In this document: positions 40,484 through 48,778 of the stretch, one piece after another
Position numbering within the stretch: the stretch's first letter is position 1
Layout: each line of letters begins with the position of its first letter
Source: Clostridia bacterium
GTDB lineage: Bacteria; Bacillota; Clostridia; Oscillospirales; CAG-272
Length of the DNA: 64,000 nucleotides
Assembly: GCA_017520505.1 (NCBI GenBank)
Contig: JAFXFN010000034.1
Location: 1-64,000, forward strand
Reading direction: 5' to 3'
Position numbers and translations under genes: made by a program
Notes under the pieces: model-generated
The model's input: only the letters and a program-made list of their open reading frames with translations
Told to the model about the DNA's origin: nothing
The model's database searches: none

Positions 40484-41974
40484 ATGTCGGAAAACAAAAA
40501 AGTGAAAAAGCGTACGAGCATAAAAACAAAAGCAATAATTTATACATCGGTATTTGCTTTACTGCTGCTCGTTACGGTGTGGATATTTCAGGTCGTGCTT
40601 CTTGATTCGTTTTACGAAGCGGCTGTCAACAGAACCATCGTAAAAACGGCGCAGACGGTAAGCGACGACATCGACACGGATGATATGGACAGATTCATCA
40701 AAACGCTGTCAGACCGCACGAAGGCGGATATCAAGGTCGTATTTGCAGACGGCTCATCTGTTCAATCTCTTTCATACAAAAGCATACTGAACAATGACGG
40801 CTTGGTAAAATACTACATTCAGCAAGCGGATGAAGAGGGCGGCGAATATTTTTCACGTCACGTAGAAGAGGTAAAAACACAGTCAGACGGTCAAAGACCT
40901 CCCGAAAATCCGGGCGGCGGTATGCCGCCTCAAAAGAAAGAGGAAAAGAAAAAGCCGTTTGAAACAGCTTACGAATCGGAAAGTCTGATATACTGTCTTA
41001 AAGCAACGACCGCATCGGGCGAAAACGCATACATTGCGGTAAGCGCTGAGCTTTCACCCATTGATTCAACGGTCGAAACGATAAAAAATCAGCTTCTCGT
41101 CATCAGTATTTTGTTCATCGTCATTGCCGCACTCATGGGCGCATTGATCGCAAAAAAGCTGTCCTCACCCATAATCGCCATAAATAATTCGGCGAAAAAG
41201 CTTGCAGACGGAAATTACAGCGCAGACTTCGACGGCGGAACGATAAAAGAAACAGCAGAGCTTTCCGATACGCTCAACTATGCCGCACGTGAGCTTTCAA
41301 AGGTCGATTCCCTGCGCCGTGAGCTTATTGCAAACGTTTCCCACGATTTGAAAACACCGCTTACGATGATACGTGGCTACAGCGAGGTCATACGTGACAT
41401 TCCATCGGAAAACACACCCGAAAACGTGCAGGTCATAATTGACGAGGCGGTACATCTGCAAAGGCTCGTCGATGATATTCTTTCAATTTCAAAAATCGAA
41501 TCAGGAATGGATACGGCAAATCTCTCCTACGAAAGCATAACCGACCTTATTTGCGATATAAGCGCAAGATATTCAAAGCTGAAGGGTGCTGAGGGTTACG
41601 AGATAATTTTTGAGCATCGTGAGAACATTTCCCTTTCATTTGACAGCGTCAAAATTTCTCAGGTCATATACAATCTTATCAACAACGCAATAAATTATTC
41701 GTCAGATGACAAGCGTGTTACCATCGTACAGACACGCACGCAGACGGGTGTCAGAATCGAAGTCATCGACACGGGCTGCGGCATCTCTGAGGAAAACATA
41801 AAACATATTTTCGACAGATATTACAAGGAGAACAAGGCTCACAAAAGGGCGGAAATAGGCACGGGGCTCGGTCTTTCCATCGTCAAGGGAATAATTGAGC
41901 TTCACGGCGGTACATACGGCGTTGTAAGCCGTATGGGCGTCGGCTCGTCCTTCTGGTTTGAGCTTAAAATTTGA
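40484..41974 (+). CDS. Sensor histidine kinase, membrane-bound
   Basis: 496 residues. Two membrane helices (about 18-42 and 202-226) enclose an extracellular sensor of about 160 residues with a Pro/Gly-rich, Lys/Glu-rich insert (RPPENPGGGMPPQKKEEKK). Then HAMP, HisKA with the phospho-His in NVSHDLKTPLTMIRGYSEV, and HATPase_c with NLINNAINYS, DTGCGISEENIKHIFDRYY and GTGLGLSIVKGI. ATG 40484 follows GAGG by 7 bases; a TTG overlapping the regulator stop is less likely. The sensor resembles no domain I can name. Confidence 0.93.
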   Translation: MSENKKVKKRTSIKTKAIIYTSVFALLLLVTVWIFQVVLLDSFYEAAVNRTIVKTAQTVSDDIDTDDMDRFIKTLSDRTKADIKVVFADGSSVQSLSYKSILNNDGLVKYYIQQADEEGGEYFSRHVEEVKTQSDGQRPPENPGGGMPPQKKEEKKKPFETAYESESLIYCLKATTASGENAYIAVSAELSPIDSTVETIKNQLLVISILFIVIAALMGALIAKKLSSPIIAINNSAKKLADGNYSADFDGGTIKETAELSDTLNYAARELSKVDSLRRELIANVSHDLKTPLTMIRGYSEVIRDIPSENTPENVQVIIDEAVHLQRLVDDILSISKIESGMDTANLSYESITDLICDISARYSKLKGAEGYEIIFEHRENISLSFDSVKISQVIYNLINNAINYSSDDKRVTIVQTRTQTGVRIEVIDTGCGISEENIKHIFDRYYKENKAHKRAEIGTGLGLSIVKGIIELHGGTYGVVSRMGVGSSFWFELKI

Positions 41975-41975
41975 T

Positions 41976-42629
41976 ATGAACAAAAAACAAAAGGCGGCGC
42001 TTTGCGTGTCAATTCTTGAGGGGATATATCCCGAAGCCGTCTGCGCACTTGAGTCGGGAGGCGACCCGTGGCGACTGCTCGTCATGGGCAGGCTTTCGGC
42101 GCAATGCACCGATGCAAGGGTAAACGAGGTCTGCCGACAGCTTTTTCGTGAAATTCCCGACATAAACGCAATGGCAAAGGCGGAGCTTTCGCAGATAGAA
42201 CGGCTCATTTTCTCCTGCGGACTTTACAAAACAAAGGCGCAAAGCCTTAAAGGAATGGCTGAAAAGATAGTAAATGAGTATGACAGCCGTGTTCCCGACA
42301 CGATGGAGGAGCTTTTAACACTCCCCGGTGTTGGACGGAAGATAGCAAACCTCATTTTAGGAGACGTGTACGGCAAGCCTGCAATAGTTGCCGACACGCA
42401 TTGCATCAGAATAAGCGCAAGACTTGGATTTTGTCCGCCGAAGTCCTCTCCCGAAAAGACGGAGAAGATATTGAAAGAGCTGATAGCACCCGAAAAGCAA
42501 TCCGATTTCTGCCACAGAATAGTTCAGTTCGGACGTGACACGTGCTCCTCCCGTTCACCGAAATGCGCCGAATGTCCTCTTTCCGAGGTGTGTACCGAAT
42601 ACAAGAAAAACAAAAGCAAGGAATCATAA
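41976..42629 (+). CDS. nth: Endonuclease III (DNA glycosylase/AP lyase)
   Basis: A 217-residue base-excision repair enzyme removing oxidised pyrimidines. The helix-hairpin-helix is in LLTLPGVGRKIANLILG with the catalytic Lys, the catalytic Asp is in VADTHCIRISARLG, and the [4Fe-4S] loop is CSSRSPKCAECPLSEVC (C-x6-C-x2-C-x5-C). ATG at 41976 lies one base after the kinase stop. Expression is probably coupled to the two-component genes and the following mtaB. Confidence 0.95.
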   Translation: MNKKQKAALCVSILEGIYPEAVCALESGGDPWRLLVMGRLSAQCTDARVNEVCRQLFREIPDINAMAKAELSQIERLIFSCGLYKTKAQSLKGMAEKIVNEYDSRVPDTMEELLTLPGVGRKIANLILGDVYGKPAIVADTHCIRISARLGFCPPKSSPEKTEKILKELIAPEKQSDFCHRIVQFGRDTCSSRSPKCAECPLSEVCTEYKKNKSKES

Positions 42630-42630
42630 T

Positions 42631-43911
42631 ATGGCTTATACAATAGGTATTTGCACGCTTGGATGCCGTGTGAATCAGTACGAATCGTCAGCACTCGCAA
42701 GGCTTTTTGAAAACGAAGGCTTTGTAATTTCACCGTTTGATGAAAAATGCGACGCTTACGTAATAAACACCTGTACTGTCACCGCCGAAAGCGACAGAAA
42801 ATCACGTCAGACGGTGCGCCGTGCGCTGTCAAACGGAACTGTTGTCGCCGTTTGCGGCTGTTCTTCACAGCTTAACGCACAGGTTTTCTATGACCTCGGC
42901 GCACATTACGTTTGCGGAACACGAAATAAGCTGTCCGTGTTTGATTACATAAAAGAAAACATCGGGAAAGCTCCCGAAAGAAAAATAAACTCCACAGCGC
43001 CGTCAAGTCTGCCATACGAAAATATGAACGGCATCTCAACGGAAAGAACAAGGGCATACATCAAAATTCAAGACGGCTGTGACGGCGCTTGTACGTACTG
43101 CGCAATTAAAAACGCACGTGGATGCTCCGTTTCAAGGGACGAGGAGGAAATACTTTGCGAGGTAAAAACCCTTGTAAATGAGGGATTTTGTGAGTTTGTG
43201 CTTACAGGCATCGAAACATCATCATACAAAAATCTGCCCTCGCTTATAAAAAAGGTGTCGGACATCGGCGGAGTACAGCGCATCAGGCTCGGCTCACTTG
43301 ACCCGTCGTTCTTGCGCCCCGATGTCACAGATGCACTCCTTTCGTGTGACAAGCTGTGTCCGCATTTTCATTTGTCCGTCCAAAGCGGAAGCGACAGAAT
43401 TTTAGCACTTATGAAAAGAAAATATAATTCCGCAATTTTAAGGCGGAATATTGACTATATTCTTTCAAAAAACAAAGATTTCCGCTTCAGCTGTGACATA
43501 ATTGCAGGCTTTCCGACAGAAACGGAGGATGACCTTGAGGACACCGCAAGCCTTTTAAAAGATTATCCGTTTGTCCACGCACACATTTTCCCGTATTCGG
43601 AAAGGTCGGGGACCCCTGCCGCCGAAATGATTGGTATGTTACCTAAAGCAGAGCGCAAAAAGCACGCAGAGTATCTTGACAAGATCAGCGCCGCCAAAGC
43701 GCAAGAGCTTATGGAAAAGAAAATAAACGAGAAAAAACAGCACACCGTGCTGTTTGAAACGTATAAAAACGGCATTTTATGCGGCCACGCCGAGGATTTT
43801 ACCGAGGTGTTTATGCACAGCACCGAAGATTTAAAAGGAAAAATAATAGCCGTGCGCGCCGACAGTATCATAGACGGTAAGCTGTTTTGCGTTATGATGT
43901 CCGCAAATTGA
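42631..43911 (+). CDS. mtaB: tRNA t6A37 methylthiotransferase MtaB
   Basis: A 426-residue radical-SAM enzyme that adds a methylthio group to t6A37 of tRNA-Lys. The N-terminal UPF0004 domain holds ICTLGCRVNQYES, VINTCTV and AVCGCSS (second cluster Cys). The radical SAM triad is in KIQDGCDGACTYCAIKNARG (CxxxCxxC), with GIETSSY and FSCDIIAGFPTETEDD. A reduced TRAM-like tail closes it. 'TLGCRVNQYE' favours MtaB over MiaB. ATG follows the nth stop by one base, AAGGAATC serves as ribosome site and a strong terminator follows. Confidence 0.93.
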   Translation: MAYTIGICTLGCRVNQYESSALARLFENEGFVISPFDEKCDAYVINTCTVTAESDRKSRQTVRRALSNGTVVAVCGCSSQLNAQVFYDLGAHYVCGTRNKLSVFDYIKENIGKAPERKINSTAPSSLPYENMNGISTERTRAYIKIQDGCDGACTYCAIKNARGCSVSRDEEEILCEVKTLVNEGFCEFVLTGIETSSYKNLPSLIKKVSDIGGVQRIRLGSLDPSFLRPDVTDALLSCDKLCPHFHLSVQSGSDRILALMKRKYNSAILRRNIDYILSKNKDFRFSCDIIAGFPTETEDDLEDTASLLKDYPFVHAHIFPYSERSGTPAAEMIGMLPKAERKKHAEYLDKISAAKAQELMEKKINEKKQHTVLFETYKNGILCGHAEDFTEVFMHSTEDLKGKIIAVRADSIIDGKLFCVMMSAN

Positions 43912-43933
43912 AATATTGAATAGTCATACACAT

Positions 43934-43988
43934 AAATTCGGCTCATAATCGAAAATGATTTACGATTATGAGCCGAATTTTATTTTTA
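43934..43988 (+). terminator. Strong intrinsic terminator after mtaB
   Basis: AAATTCGGCTCATAATCG (43934-43951) pairs perfectly over 18 bp with CGATTATGAGCCGAATTT (43963-43980), followed by TATTTTTAT. Its loop holds AAAATGATTTA. It also blocks read-through towards the converging lipoprotein gene. Confidence 0.9.
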
Positions 43989-44022
43989 TATCATACTAAA
44001 AATTGCTGAACAAAAAGAACGT

Positions 44023-44952
44023 CTATTCTTTTGTACTATCCGCATCAACATACTTTTCAAGTTCAAAATTTAATAGCCATTCATCTGTCGGATCTTCCGT
44101 CAAATCATCTAAACAAACAAAATTGTACCATTCATCTGATGAACAATATAACGATACCGAAGCCGGTATTGCGGAGGATACGGGAAGGTCAAAATAATCC
44201 ATTTTCAACCTGAATTTTTTAAAAACGGTCATAACTTTATCTTCGGCAATTACAGTATATCGTATAAACTTGAGCTCGGCTGTACCTGTTTTGCAATATA
44301 TCACCTCTTTGCCATCATCAAGAGTTTCCATTTTAGTAACTACAATACGACTATTATTAAAAAAATCCAAATATTTCCTTTTATACAGCTCATCGAATTG
44401 ACTTTTTGTAAAGCAATGAGAATATCCCGAGCTGCCATTCTCGAATTTATACGAAAAGGAATAATATGAACCACTCCACGATACGCTATTTATCCAGCCG
44501 TCTTCCGGAAGCTTCTGTATATACAGATTATTAAAATCACAAGACACAATAGCGCCTTTGTCATCTTTAGGGAAGGCGGTAACCATTATTCTTTTTTGCT
44601 GTTCAGTTAGTCTTCCTTTGATCACACTATCTCTGAATTCCTTCATTGAAGAAAAAATGACAGTAGCTAATTGCTGATTCTGTACTTTGTATACAGAAGG
44701 ATCATCGAACACGATAAAATTGCCATCATTGTTACAGACAATGTTATAATCTGAATTATTATCTTCTATATCGACTATGCTATCGTTAGTCTGTGTTGTT
44801 ACCTCATCGGTGTTTTCGCCAATGTCGGTATTCTCATTTGTTACCTCGGCTGTGCTTGTATCAGTGGCGGTATCAACGTAATCGCCGTTTCTGCACGAGC
44901 AGATTACCAGCATCAAAGTCAAACAAATAACAATTGTCAATTTCTTTTTCAT
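44023..44952 (-). CDS. Hypothetical lipoprotein
   Basis: 309 residues, not recognised. The N-terminus MKKKLTIVICLTLMLVICSC has a signal peptide with lipobox ICSC, so it should be a lipid-anchored surface protein. It is followed by an acidic Thr/Asn/Asp linker (about 22-75) and a globular part of mixed strands with several aromatic pairs (SWSGSYYSFSYKF, DEWYNF). Start ATG 44952 has GGAGG 8 bases upstream. It has its own promoter (45013-45041). Base composition is clearly more AT-rich than the neighbouring ribosomal and mtaB genes, consistent with recent acquisition. Confidence 0.8.
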   Translation of the reverse strand: MKKKLTIVICLTLMLVICSCRNGDYVDTATDTSTAEVTNENTDIGENTDEVTTQTNDSIVDIEDNNSDYNIVCNNDGNFIVFDDPSVYKVQNQQLATVIFSSMKEFRDSVIKGRLTEQQKRIMVTAFPKDDKGAIVSCDFNNLYIQKLPEDGWINSVSWSGSYYSFSYKFENGSSGYSHCFTKSQFDELYKRKYLDFFNNSRIVVTKMETLDDGKEVIYCKTGTAELKFIRYTVIAEDKVMTVFKKFRLKMDYFDLPVSSAIPASVSLYCSSDEWYNFVCLDDLTEDPTDEWLLNFELEKYVDADSTKE

Positions 44953-45012
44953 AACAATATCCTCCGTATTTTTGACCATAAGCTATTACCGCTGTATTGC
45001 CTTTCCGAAATA

Positions 45013-45041
45013 ATTATACCACACGATTTTTACTTTTTCAA
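45013..45041 (-). promoter_or_regulatory. Promoter of the lipoprotein gene
   Basis: Minus strand TTGAAA (45036-45041), 17-base spacer, TATAAT (45013-45018), about 60 bases before the ATG. Confidence 0.75.
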
Positions 45042-45103
45042 TGCCCCCCGCTGTGATTTTACACAAATTTTGACACTCTGACTTGTGCAAATTGAATAAC
45101 GGA

Positions 45104-45137
45104 AAATAACCGAGTATCAAACGATACTCGGTTATTT
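45104..45137 (-). terminator. Terminator of rplJL
   Basis: AAATAACCGAGTATC (45104-45118), loop AAAC, GATACTCGGTTATTT (45123-45137): 15-bp perfect stem with TTTTCC next on the minus strand. 20 bases past the rplL stop. Confidence 0.88.
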
Positions 45138-45157
45138 GAGACTTATTTAAAAGTCTA

Positions 45158-45535
45158 TTATTTGATTTCAACAGTAGCGCCAGCTTCTGTGAGCTTAGCC
45201 TTGTATTCTTCAGCTGTAGCCTTGTCAACGCCTTCCTTAAGAGCCTTAGGAGCACCCTCAACGATGTCCTTAGCTTCCTTAAGACCAAGACCTGTAAGTT
45301 CACGAACAACCTTGATAACTCCGAGCTTGGAGGAACCGAAGGAAGCGAGAATTACGTCGAATTCTGTCTTTTCTTCTGCAGCAGCTGCAGCAGGAGCAGC
45401 AGCGCCTGCAACTGCAACGGGAGCAGCAGCGCTTACGCCGTATTTTTCTTCGAGACCTTTAACGAGGTCAGCGAGTTCGAGTATTGTAAGGGAATCAAGT
45501 TCTTCAAGAATCTTTTCGATTTTTTCGTTAGCCAT
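45158..45535 (-). CDS. rplL: Ribosomal protein L7/L12
   Basis: A 125-residue stalk protein recruiting translation GTPases. N-terminal dimerisation part ([31 protein letters not shown]), Ala-rich hinge, and C-terminal domain with [23 protein letters not shown]-like [21 protein letters not shown] and GATVEIK at the end. Ordinary length. Second gene of rplJL, 47 bases after rplJ. The usual higher dosage of L12 over L10 would be set at translation; AGGTGTATTAAAA precedes the ATG. Confidence 0.97.
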   Translation of the reverse strand: MANEKIEKILEELDSLTILELADLVKGLEEKYGVSAAAPVAVAGAAAPAAAAAEEKTEFDVILASFGSSKLGVIKVVRELTGLGLKEAKDIVEGAPKALKEGVDKATAEEYKAKLTEAGATVEIK

Positions 45536-45582
45536 TTTTAATACACCTTTCGTATTTTTTCAGTAAATTTTATGAAGCCGAA

Positions 45583-46128
45583 TTATTCTGCTGCAGCTTC
45601 TTCAGCAGGTGCTGCCTCAGCAGCGGGTGCGCCTTCACCCTGCTTGTCGATAACAGCCTGGAGTACATAAGCCAGGTTGTACAAGGGGGAGCGAACACAT
45701 CCGAGGATCTTCGCAATAAGAGTTTCCTTGGACGGAATTTCAGCAAGAGCCATAACGCCTGCCTTGTCAAGGATCTCACCGTCAACAAAGCCTGCCTTTA
45801 TGTCAAACGTCTCAACTGTGTCAGCGTACTTCTTGAGGATCTTTGCGGGAGCAACCGCATCGTTCTGGCTGATAGCAACCGCTGTCATGCCTTCAAGAAC
45901 TTCGCCAAGCTGTGCGTAGCCTACTTCTTCAACAGCTCTCTTTGTCATTGTATTCTTAATAACAGAATACTCAACGCCTGCTTCTCTGAGCTCAGCTCTC
46001 ATCTTTGTGTCGTTTTCAACCGTGATGCCGGCATATGTTACGATAACGCAAGAGGAAGCTGTCTTGAGCTTTTCAGCAAGGTCAGCAACGATCTGTTGTT
46101 TTTGAGCCTTGATCTTTTCGCTTGCCAT
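45583..46128 (-). CDS. rplJ: Ribosomal protein L10
   Basis: A 181-residue base of the L7/L12 stalk. It begins MASEKIKAQKQQIVADLAEK, with YAGITVENDTKMRAELREAGVEYSVIKNTM typical of L10 and an acidic Ala-rich tail that binds L12 dimers. Preceded by a clear L10 leader (46145-46281) and GGAGGTAAATAATC. Expressed from the promoter at 46293-46321. Confidence 0.97.
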   Translation of the reverse strand: MASEKIKAQKQQIVADLAEKLKTASSCVIVTYAGITVENDTKMRAELREAGVEYSVIKNTMTKRAVEEVGYAQLGEVLEGMTAVAISQNDAVAPAKILKKYADTVETFDIKAGFVDGEILDKAGVMALAEIPSKETLIAKILGCVRSPLYNLAYVLQAVIDKQGEGAPAAEAAPAEEAAAE

Positions 46129-46144
46129 TTGATTATTTACCTCC

Positions 46145-46281
46145 GTTTTGGTTTTGTCTTCCGAAAACAGAAAACGCCTTCTTTTCTCGACCGAAAAGAA
46201 AGCGTAAAAATACTTAAAGTATATACCGTTTTCCCCTCGGCAGGAAAGCTTTCGCTTTTACCGAAACCTGCTGTCTTCGGA
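46145..46281 (-). ncRNA. L10 leader (ribosomal protein autoregulatory RNA)
   Basis: The minus-strand transcript carries GACAGCAGGTTTCGG and CCTGCCGAGG, the conserved kink-turn-like internal loop of the Bacillota L10 leader, then a second stem (CTTTTCTCGACCGAAAAG-type pairing) just upstream of the rplJ ribosome site. The L10(L12)4 complex is known to bind this RNA and repress rplJL. It lies directly between promoter and gene, as expected. Confidence 0.85.
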
Positions 46282-46292
46282 TTAACACGTGG

Positions 46293-46321
46293 ATTATATC
46301 ATATATTTTATTATTTGTCAA
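46293..46321 (-). promoter_or_regulatory. Consensus promoter of rplJL
   Basis: Minus strand TTGACA (46316-46321), 17-base spacer, TATAAT (46293-46298). No terminator is visible between lexA and this promoter, so lexA read-through is possible. Confidence 0.85.
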
Positions 46322-46348
46322 TAGGTAAACACAACGTTTACATTTTAT

Positions 46349-46942
46349 TTACTTATAAAATCTGATATTTGCGATTACCTTTCCGACGATCGTGACGTCC
46401 TTGACGATTATCGGGCGCATAGTGCTGTTTTCAGGCTGAAGCCTTATATGCCCTTTTTCCTTATAAAACGTCTTGACCGTTGCCTCGTCCTCGATAAGTG
46501 CCACAACGATCTCGCCGTTTTCGGCGCACGGTGTTTTGCTTATGACAACGTAATCTCCGTCAAGAATTCCCGCCTCTATCATACTTTCACCCTTGACACG
46601 AAGCGCAAATACCTCGCTTGACCTGTAATTTGCGGGAATTTGCACGCTTATATAGCCGTCGTAATTTTCCTCTGCAAATATGGGAAGACCTGCGGCGACC
46701 TTGCCGAGAACGGGAACTGCAGGTGTCGTACTTCCGCCTGCACGCACGGTACGGCATTTGCCCTGCTCTCTTTGAATATACCCTTTTTCTTCAAGCTTGC
46801 GCAGATAGCCGTGTACGGTCGATGTGCTTGCAAAGCCTATAGCGTCCTTGATGTCACGCACACTCGGCGAGCATTTTCCTTTATTTATTTCATCAACGAT
46901 AAATTCGTATATTTTCCGTTCTTTTTCGGTGAGCTGTACCAT
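46349..46942 (-). CDS. lexA: LexA SOS repressor
   Basis: A 197-residue repressor of the SOS regulon. N-terminal winged helix (about 1-65, SPSVRDIKDAIGFASTSTVHGYL), self-cleavage site Ala-Gly in LGKVAAGLPIFAEEN, catalytic Ser in RVKGESMIEAG and Lys in DEATVKTFYKE. RecA-stimulated autocleavage removes repression on DNA damage. AGAGGTTTACT precedes the ATG. A LexA box lies upstream, so the gene is autoregulated. Confidence 0.96.
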   Translation of the reverse strand: MVQLTEKERKIYEFIVDEINKGKCSPSVRDIKDAIGFASTSTVHGYLRKLEEKGYIQREQGKCRTVRAGGSTTPAVPVLGKVAAGLPIFAEENYDGYISVQIPANYRSSEVFALRVKGESMIEAGILDGDYVVISKTPCAENGEIVVALIEDEATVKTFYKEKGHIRLQPENSTMRPIIVKDVTIVGKVIANIRFYK

Positions 46943-46973
46943 AGTAAACCTCTGAATATTTTAATACACTATC

Positions 46974-47024
46974 ATTATATCACGGAAAAATGAACAAATA
47001 TACAAAAAATCGAATATTTGTTCG
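46974..47024 (-). promoter_or_regulatory. lexA promoter region with LexA (SOS) box
   Basis: Minus strand CGAACAAATATTCG (47011-47024) matches the Bacillota SOS box CGAAC-N4-GTTCG with one change. A second half-like site GAACAAATAT lies at 46992-47001 on the plus strand, making a larger inverted repeat with ATATTTGTTC (47014-47023). TATAAT is at 46974-46979 (as ATTATA on the plus strand). Confidence 0.7.
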
Positions 47025-47090
47025 CTTTTTTAACGAGAAAATCTGTAAATCCGCAAAGAAAACATAAATACTTTTCCATTTCATTCAGCG

Positions 47091-47171
47091 TGCATATGCG
47101 CCCGCCTGCGCCCCCCCACAGTCCGCAGGACTGCCCGCAGGCATAGGGCGCAGATTTCCTGCGGAAATCTA
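47091..47171. repeat. Nested palindromic repeat element
   Basis: TGCGCCC pairs with GGGCGCA, GCCTGCG with GCAGGC, and AGTCC-gca-GGACT is the apex; an ATTTCC-tgc-GGAAAT hairpin closes it. Nearly the same core as the 21.2-kb copy (AGTCCGCAGGACT apex) but without its TTGTTTCATCT terminus. Between lexA and the rplT terminator; no gene in 46943-47245. Confidence 0.7.
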
Positions 47172-47180
47172 ATCAGATTC

Positions 47181-47234
47181 AAAAAAACGTGGACGGCTCA
47201 TTCGGGAAATAATTCTCCAAACGAGCCACCCACC
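47181..47234 (-). terminator. Terminator of infC-rpmI-rplT
   Basis: GTGGGTGGCTCGTT pairs with AATGAGCCGTCCAC across a central bulge/loop; the minus-strand tail is GTTTTTTTGAATC. It begins 12 bases after the rplT stop. Confidence 0.75.
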
Positions 47235-47245
47235 TTTTAAGTAGC

Positions 47246-47602
47246 TTATTTAAGTGCTGCCTTTGCCTGTTCTGCAAGTGCTGCGAAAGCATCCTTGTCG
47301 TAAACAGCGATCTCAGCGAGCATCTTACGGTTGAGTGTTACTCCAGCCTTCTTAAGACCGTTCATGAATGTGGAGTAGTTCATACCGTTAACCTTTGCCT
47401 GAGCAGAGATTCTCGTGATCCAGAGACGACGGAAGTCTCTCTTCTTCATCTTTCTGCCTGCGAAAGCGTAGTTGCCGCTCTTCATTACCTGCTGCTTAGC
47501 CATCTTGAAGTGCTTGCTCTTTGCACCCCAGTAGCCTTTTGCGAGCTTGAGCATTTTATTTCTTCTCTTACGAGTTGCTAATGCGCCTTTAATTCTTGCC
47601 AT
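47246..47602 (-). CDS. rplT: Ribosomal protein L20
   Basis: A 118-residue early-assembly large-subunit protein. It starts [20 protein letters not shown], with [23 protein letters not shown] and [16 protein letters not shown] as in all L20. Third gene of the infC operon, 27 bases after rpmI. In Bacillota L20 represses its own operon by binding the leader. Confidence 0.98.
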   Translation of the reverse strand: MARIKGALATRKRRNKMLKLAKGYWGAKSKHFKMAKQQVMKSGNYAFAGRKMKKRDFRRLWITRISAQAKVNGMNYSTFMNGLKKAGVTLNRKMLAEIAVYDKDAFAALAEQAKAALK

Positions 47603-47629
47603 TTTTTATTTCCTCCTATTCTTCCTAAA

Positions 47630-47827
47630 TCAGTCCTTGGGGATAAGAGACTTAACAGTCTTCGTGAAGCAATCGCTGAGGTAGCCTCTCTGTCTGAGGT
47701 CTCTCTTACGCTTTGTGCTCTTCTTGCCGAGCTTGTGACGGCGGTTTGTGTGATTGATCTTTACCTTGCCTGTGCCTGTGAGACTGAATCTTTTGGACGA
47801 GGCCTTATGTGACTTGATTTTTCCCAT
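47630..47827 (-). CDS. rpmI: Ribosomal protein L35
   Basis: A 65-residue basic protein: MGKIKSHKASSKRFSLTGTG, then RRHKLGKKSTKRKRDLRQRG, ordinary for L35. Middle gene of infC-rpmI-rplT. AGGAAAAAATC precedes the ATG. Confidence 0.98.
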   Translation of the reverse strand: MGKIKSHKASSKRFSLTGTGKVKINHTNRRHKLGKKSTKRKRDLRQRGYLSDCFTKTVKSLIPKD

Positions 47828-47885
47828 GATTTTTTCCTTTCCTGTAAATAAATTCTGTGATACTACGCATCAAAGGGGCATAATA

Positions 47886-48419
47886 TCAGCCTTTGTTTTT
47901 TGCGTCGGGTTTGATGGGAGAAAGCATCATCGTGATGTTTCTGCCTTCTGCCACCGGGGGCTTATCGCAAGCACCGTATTCGGCGCAAGCATCGGCAAAG
48001 CGTTGGAGAATATCGTAGCCCATGCTCTGATGAGTGATCTGTCTTCCCCTGAATCTGACAACGACCTTAACCTTATCCATTCCCTTTAAGAAACGGTGGG
48101 CGTGCTTAACCTTTGTCATGAAATCGTGCGTGTCGATAGTAAGCGAAAGCTGGATTTCCTTGACTTCGGCATTCTGCTGTTTTTTCTTTGCTTCCTTTTC
48201 CCTTTTGTCACGGTCGAAGCGGTACTTACCGTAATCAATAACCTTGCACACAGGGGGATTTGCAGTGGGTGCGATAAGAACGAGGTCAAGACCTCTGTCG
48301 TATGCGATCTCACGTGCTTCGTCGGCGCTCATTATTCCGAAAACCTCGCCGTCGTCACCGACAACTCTCACCTGCGCGAGCTTAATGTCGTCATTGATTA
48401 AAAGATCCTTAGTGCTTAT
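47886..48419 (-). CDS. infC: Translation initiation factor IF-3, probable AUA start
   Basis: 177 residues from the proposed start. N-domain (LLINDDIKLAQVRVVGDDGEVFGIM), linker and C-domain (SLTIDTHDFMTKVKHAHRFL, VRFRGRQITHQSMG) match IF-3. No ATG/GTG fits the N-terminus. GGAGG lies 9 bases upstream of an ATA at 48417-48419, giving (M)STKDLLINDD, which aligns with the Bacillus start MISKDFIIN. A TTG two codons earlier is only 3 bases from GGAGG. Rare start codons are known for infC, where IF-3 itself discriminates against them and so represses its own synthesis. A longer in-frame extension into the leader is rejected. Confidence 0.93.
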   Translation of the reverse strand: MSTKDLLINDDIKLAQVRVVGDDGEVFGIMSADEAREIAYDRGLDLVLIAPTANPPVCKVIDYGKYRFDRDKREKEAKKKQQNAEVKEIQLSLTIDTHDFMTKVKHAHRFLKGMDKVKVVVRFRGRQITHQSMGYDILQRFADACAEYGACDKPPVAEGRNITMMLSPIKPDAKNKG

Positions 48420-48442
48420 TGCCAAACACCTCCAAAATAGAT

Positions 48443-48576
48443 TAAAAAAATGCGGTGAAACATTTTTCCCGCATACCAAAACCACGGCACAATACAGCCG
48501 TTTGTAAGTATTAACCCACAGCTTTAAGCGGTCAAGGTGAGAACGGAAAATCGTTTCTGCTTTTTTTGTACAAGAT
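48443..48576 (-). promoter_or_regulatory. infC leader with internal terminator (L20-leader-like attenuator)
   Basis: The ~155-base leader ends in ATGCGG...CCGCATTTTTTTAATC on the minus strand (48443-48474), a factor-independent terminator just before the infC ribosome site. Upstream pieces such as ACGGCTGTATTGTGCCGT can pair alternatively. This is the architecture of the Bacillota L20 leader, in which L20 promotes termination. Confidence 0.7.
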
Positions 48577-48605
48577 ATAATATCATATTTATGATGTTTT
48601 GTCAA
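48577..48605 (-). promoter_or_regulatory. Promoter of infC-rpmI-rplT
   Basis: Minus strand TTGACA (48600-48605), 17-base spacer, TATTAT (48577-48582). Confidence 0.82.
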
Positions 48606-48634
48606 GTGGTTTTAATAACTTTTTTTATTTCAAA

Positions 48635-48746
48635 GCACCGCTATGCGGTGTGCGCCCTATGTCCGCAGGCAGTTCGTAGTAGTTCGTTATACGAACTACT
48701 ACGAACTGTGGGGGGTGCGGACGGGCGCTTATTTCCTTGCGGAAAT
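48635..48746. repeat. Nested palindromic repeat element with doubled GTTCGTA core
   Basis: GCACCGC-tat-GCGGTGTGC; then GCGCC/GGCGC outer stem; GTCCGCA/TGCGGAC second stem; and a 39-base palindrome with arms CAGTTCGTAGTAGTTCGT and ACGAACTACTACGAACTG at the core; closed by ATTTCC-ttgc-GGAAAT. It lies between the MFS gene and the infC promoter and may also stop the MFS transcript. No gene in 48420-48778. Confidence 0.75.
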
Positions 48747-48778
48747 ATATAATGTTAATTTTCAAGCACCGTAATATT

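Noticed and set aside
47886-48605. 239-residue version of IF-3 starting in the leader
   Set aside because: The extra N-terminus would be read from the leader RNA, including the terminator hairpin, and matches no IF-3; GGAGG plus ATA at 48419 gives the normal length.
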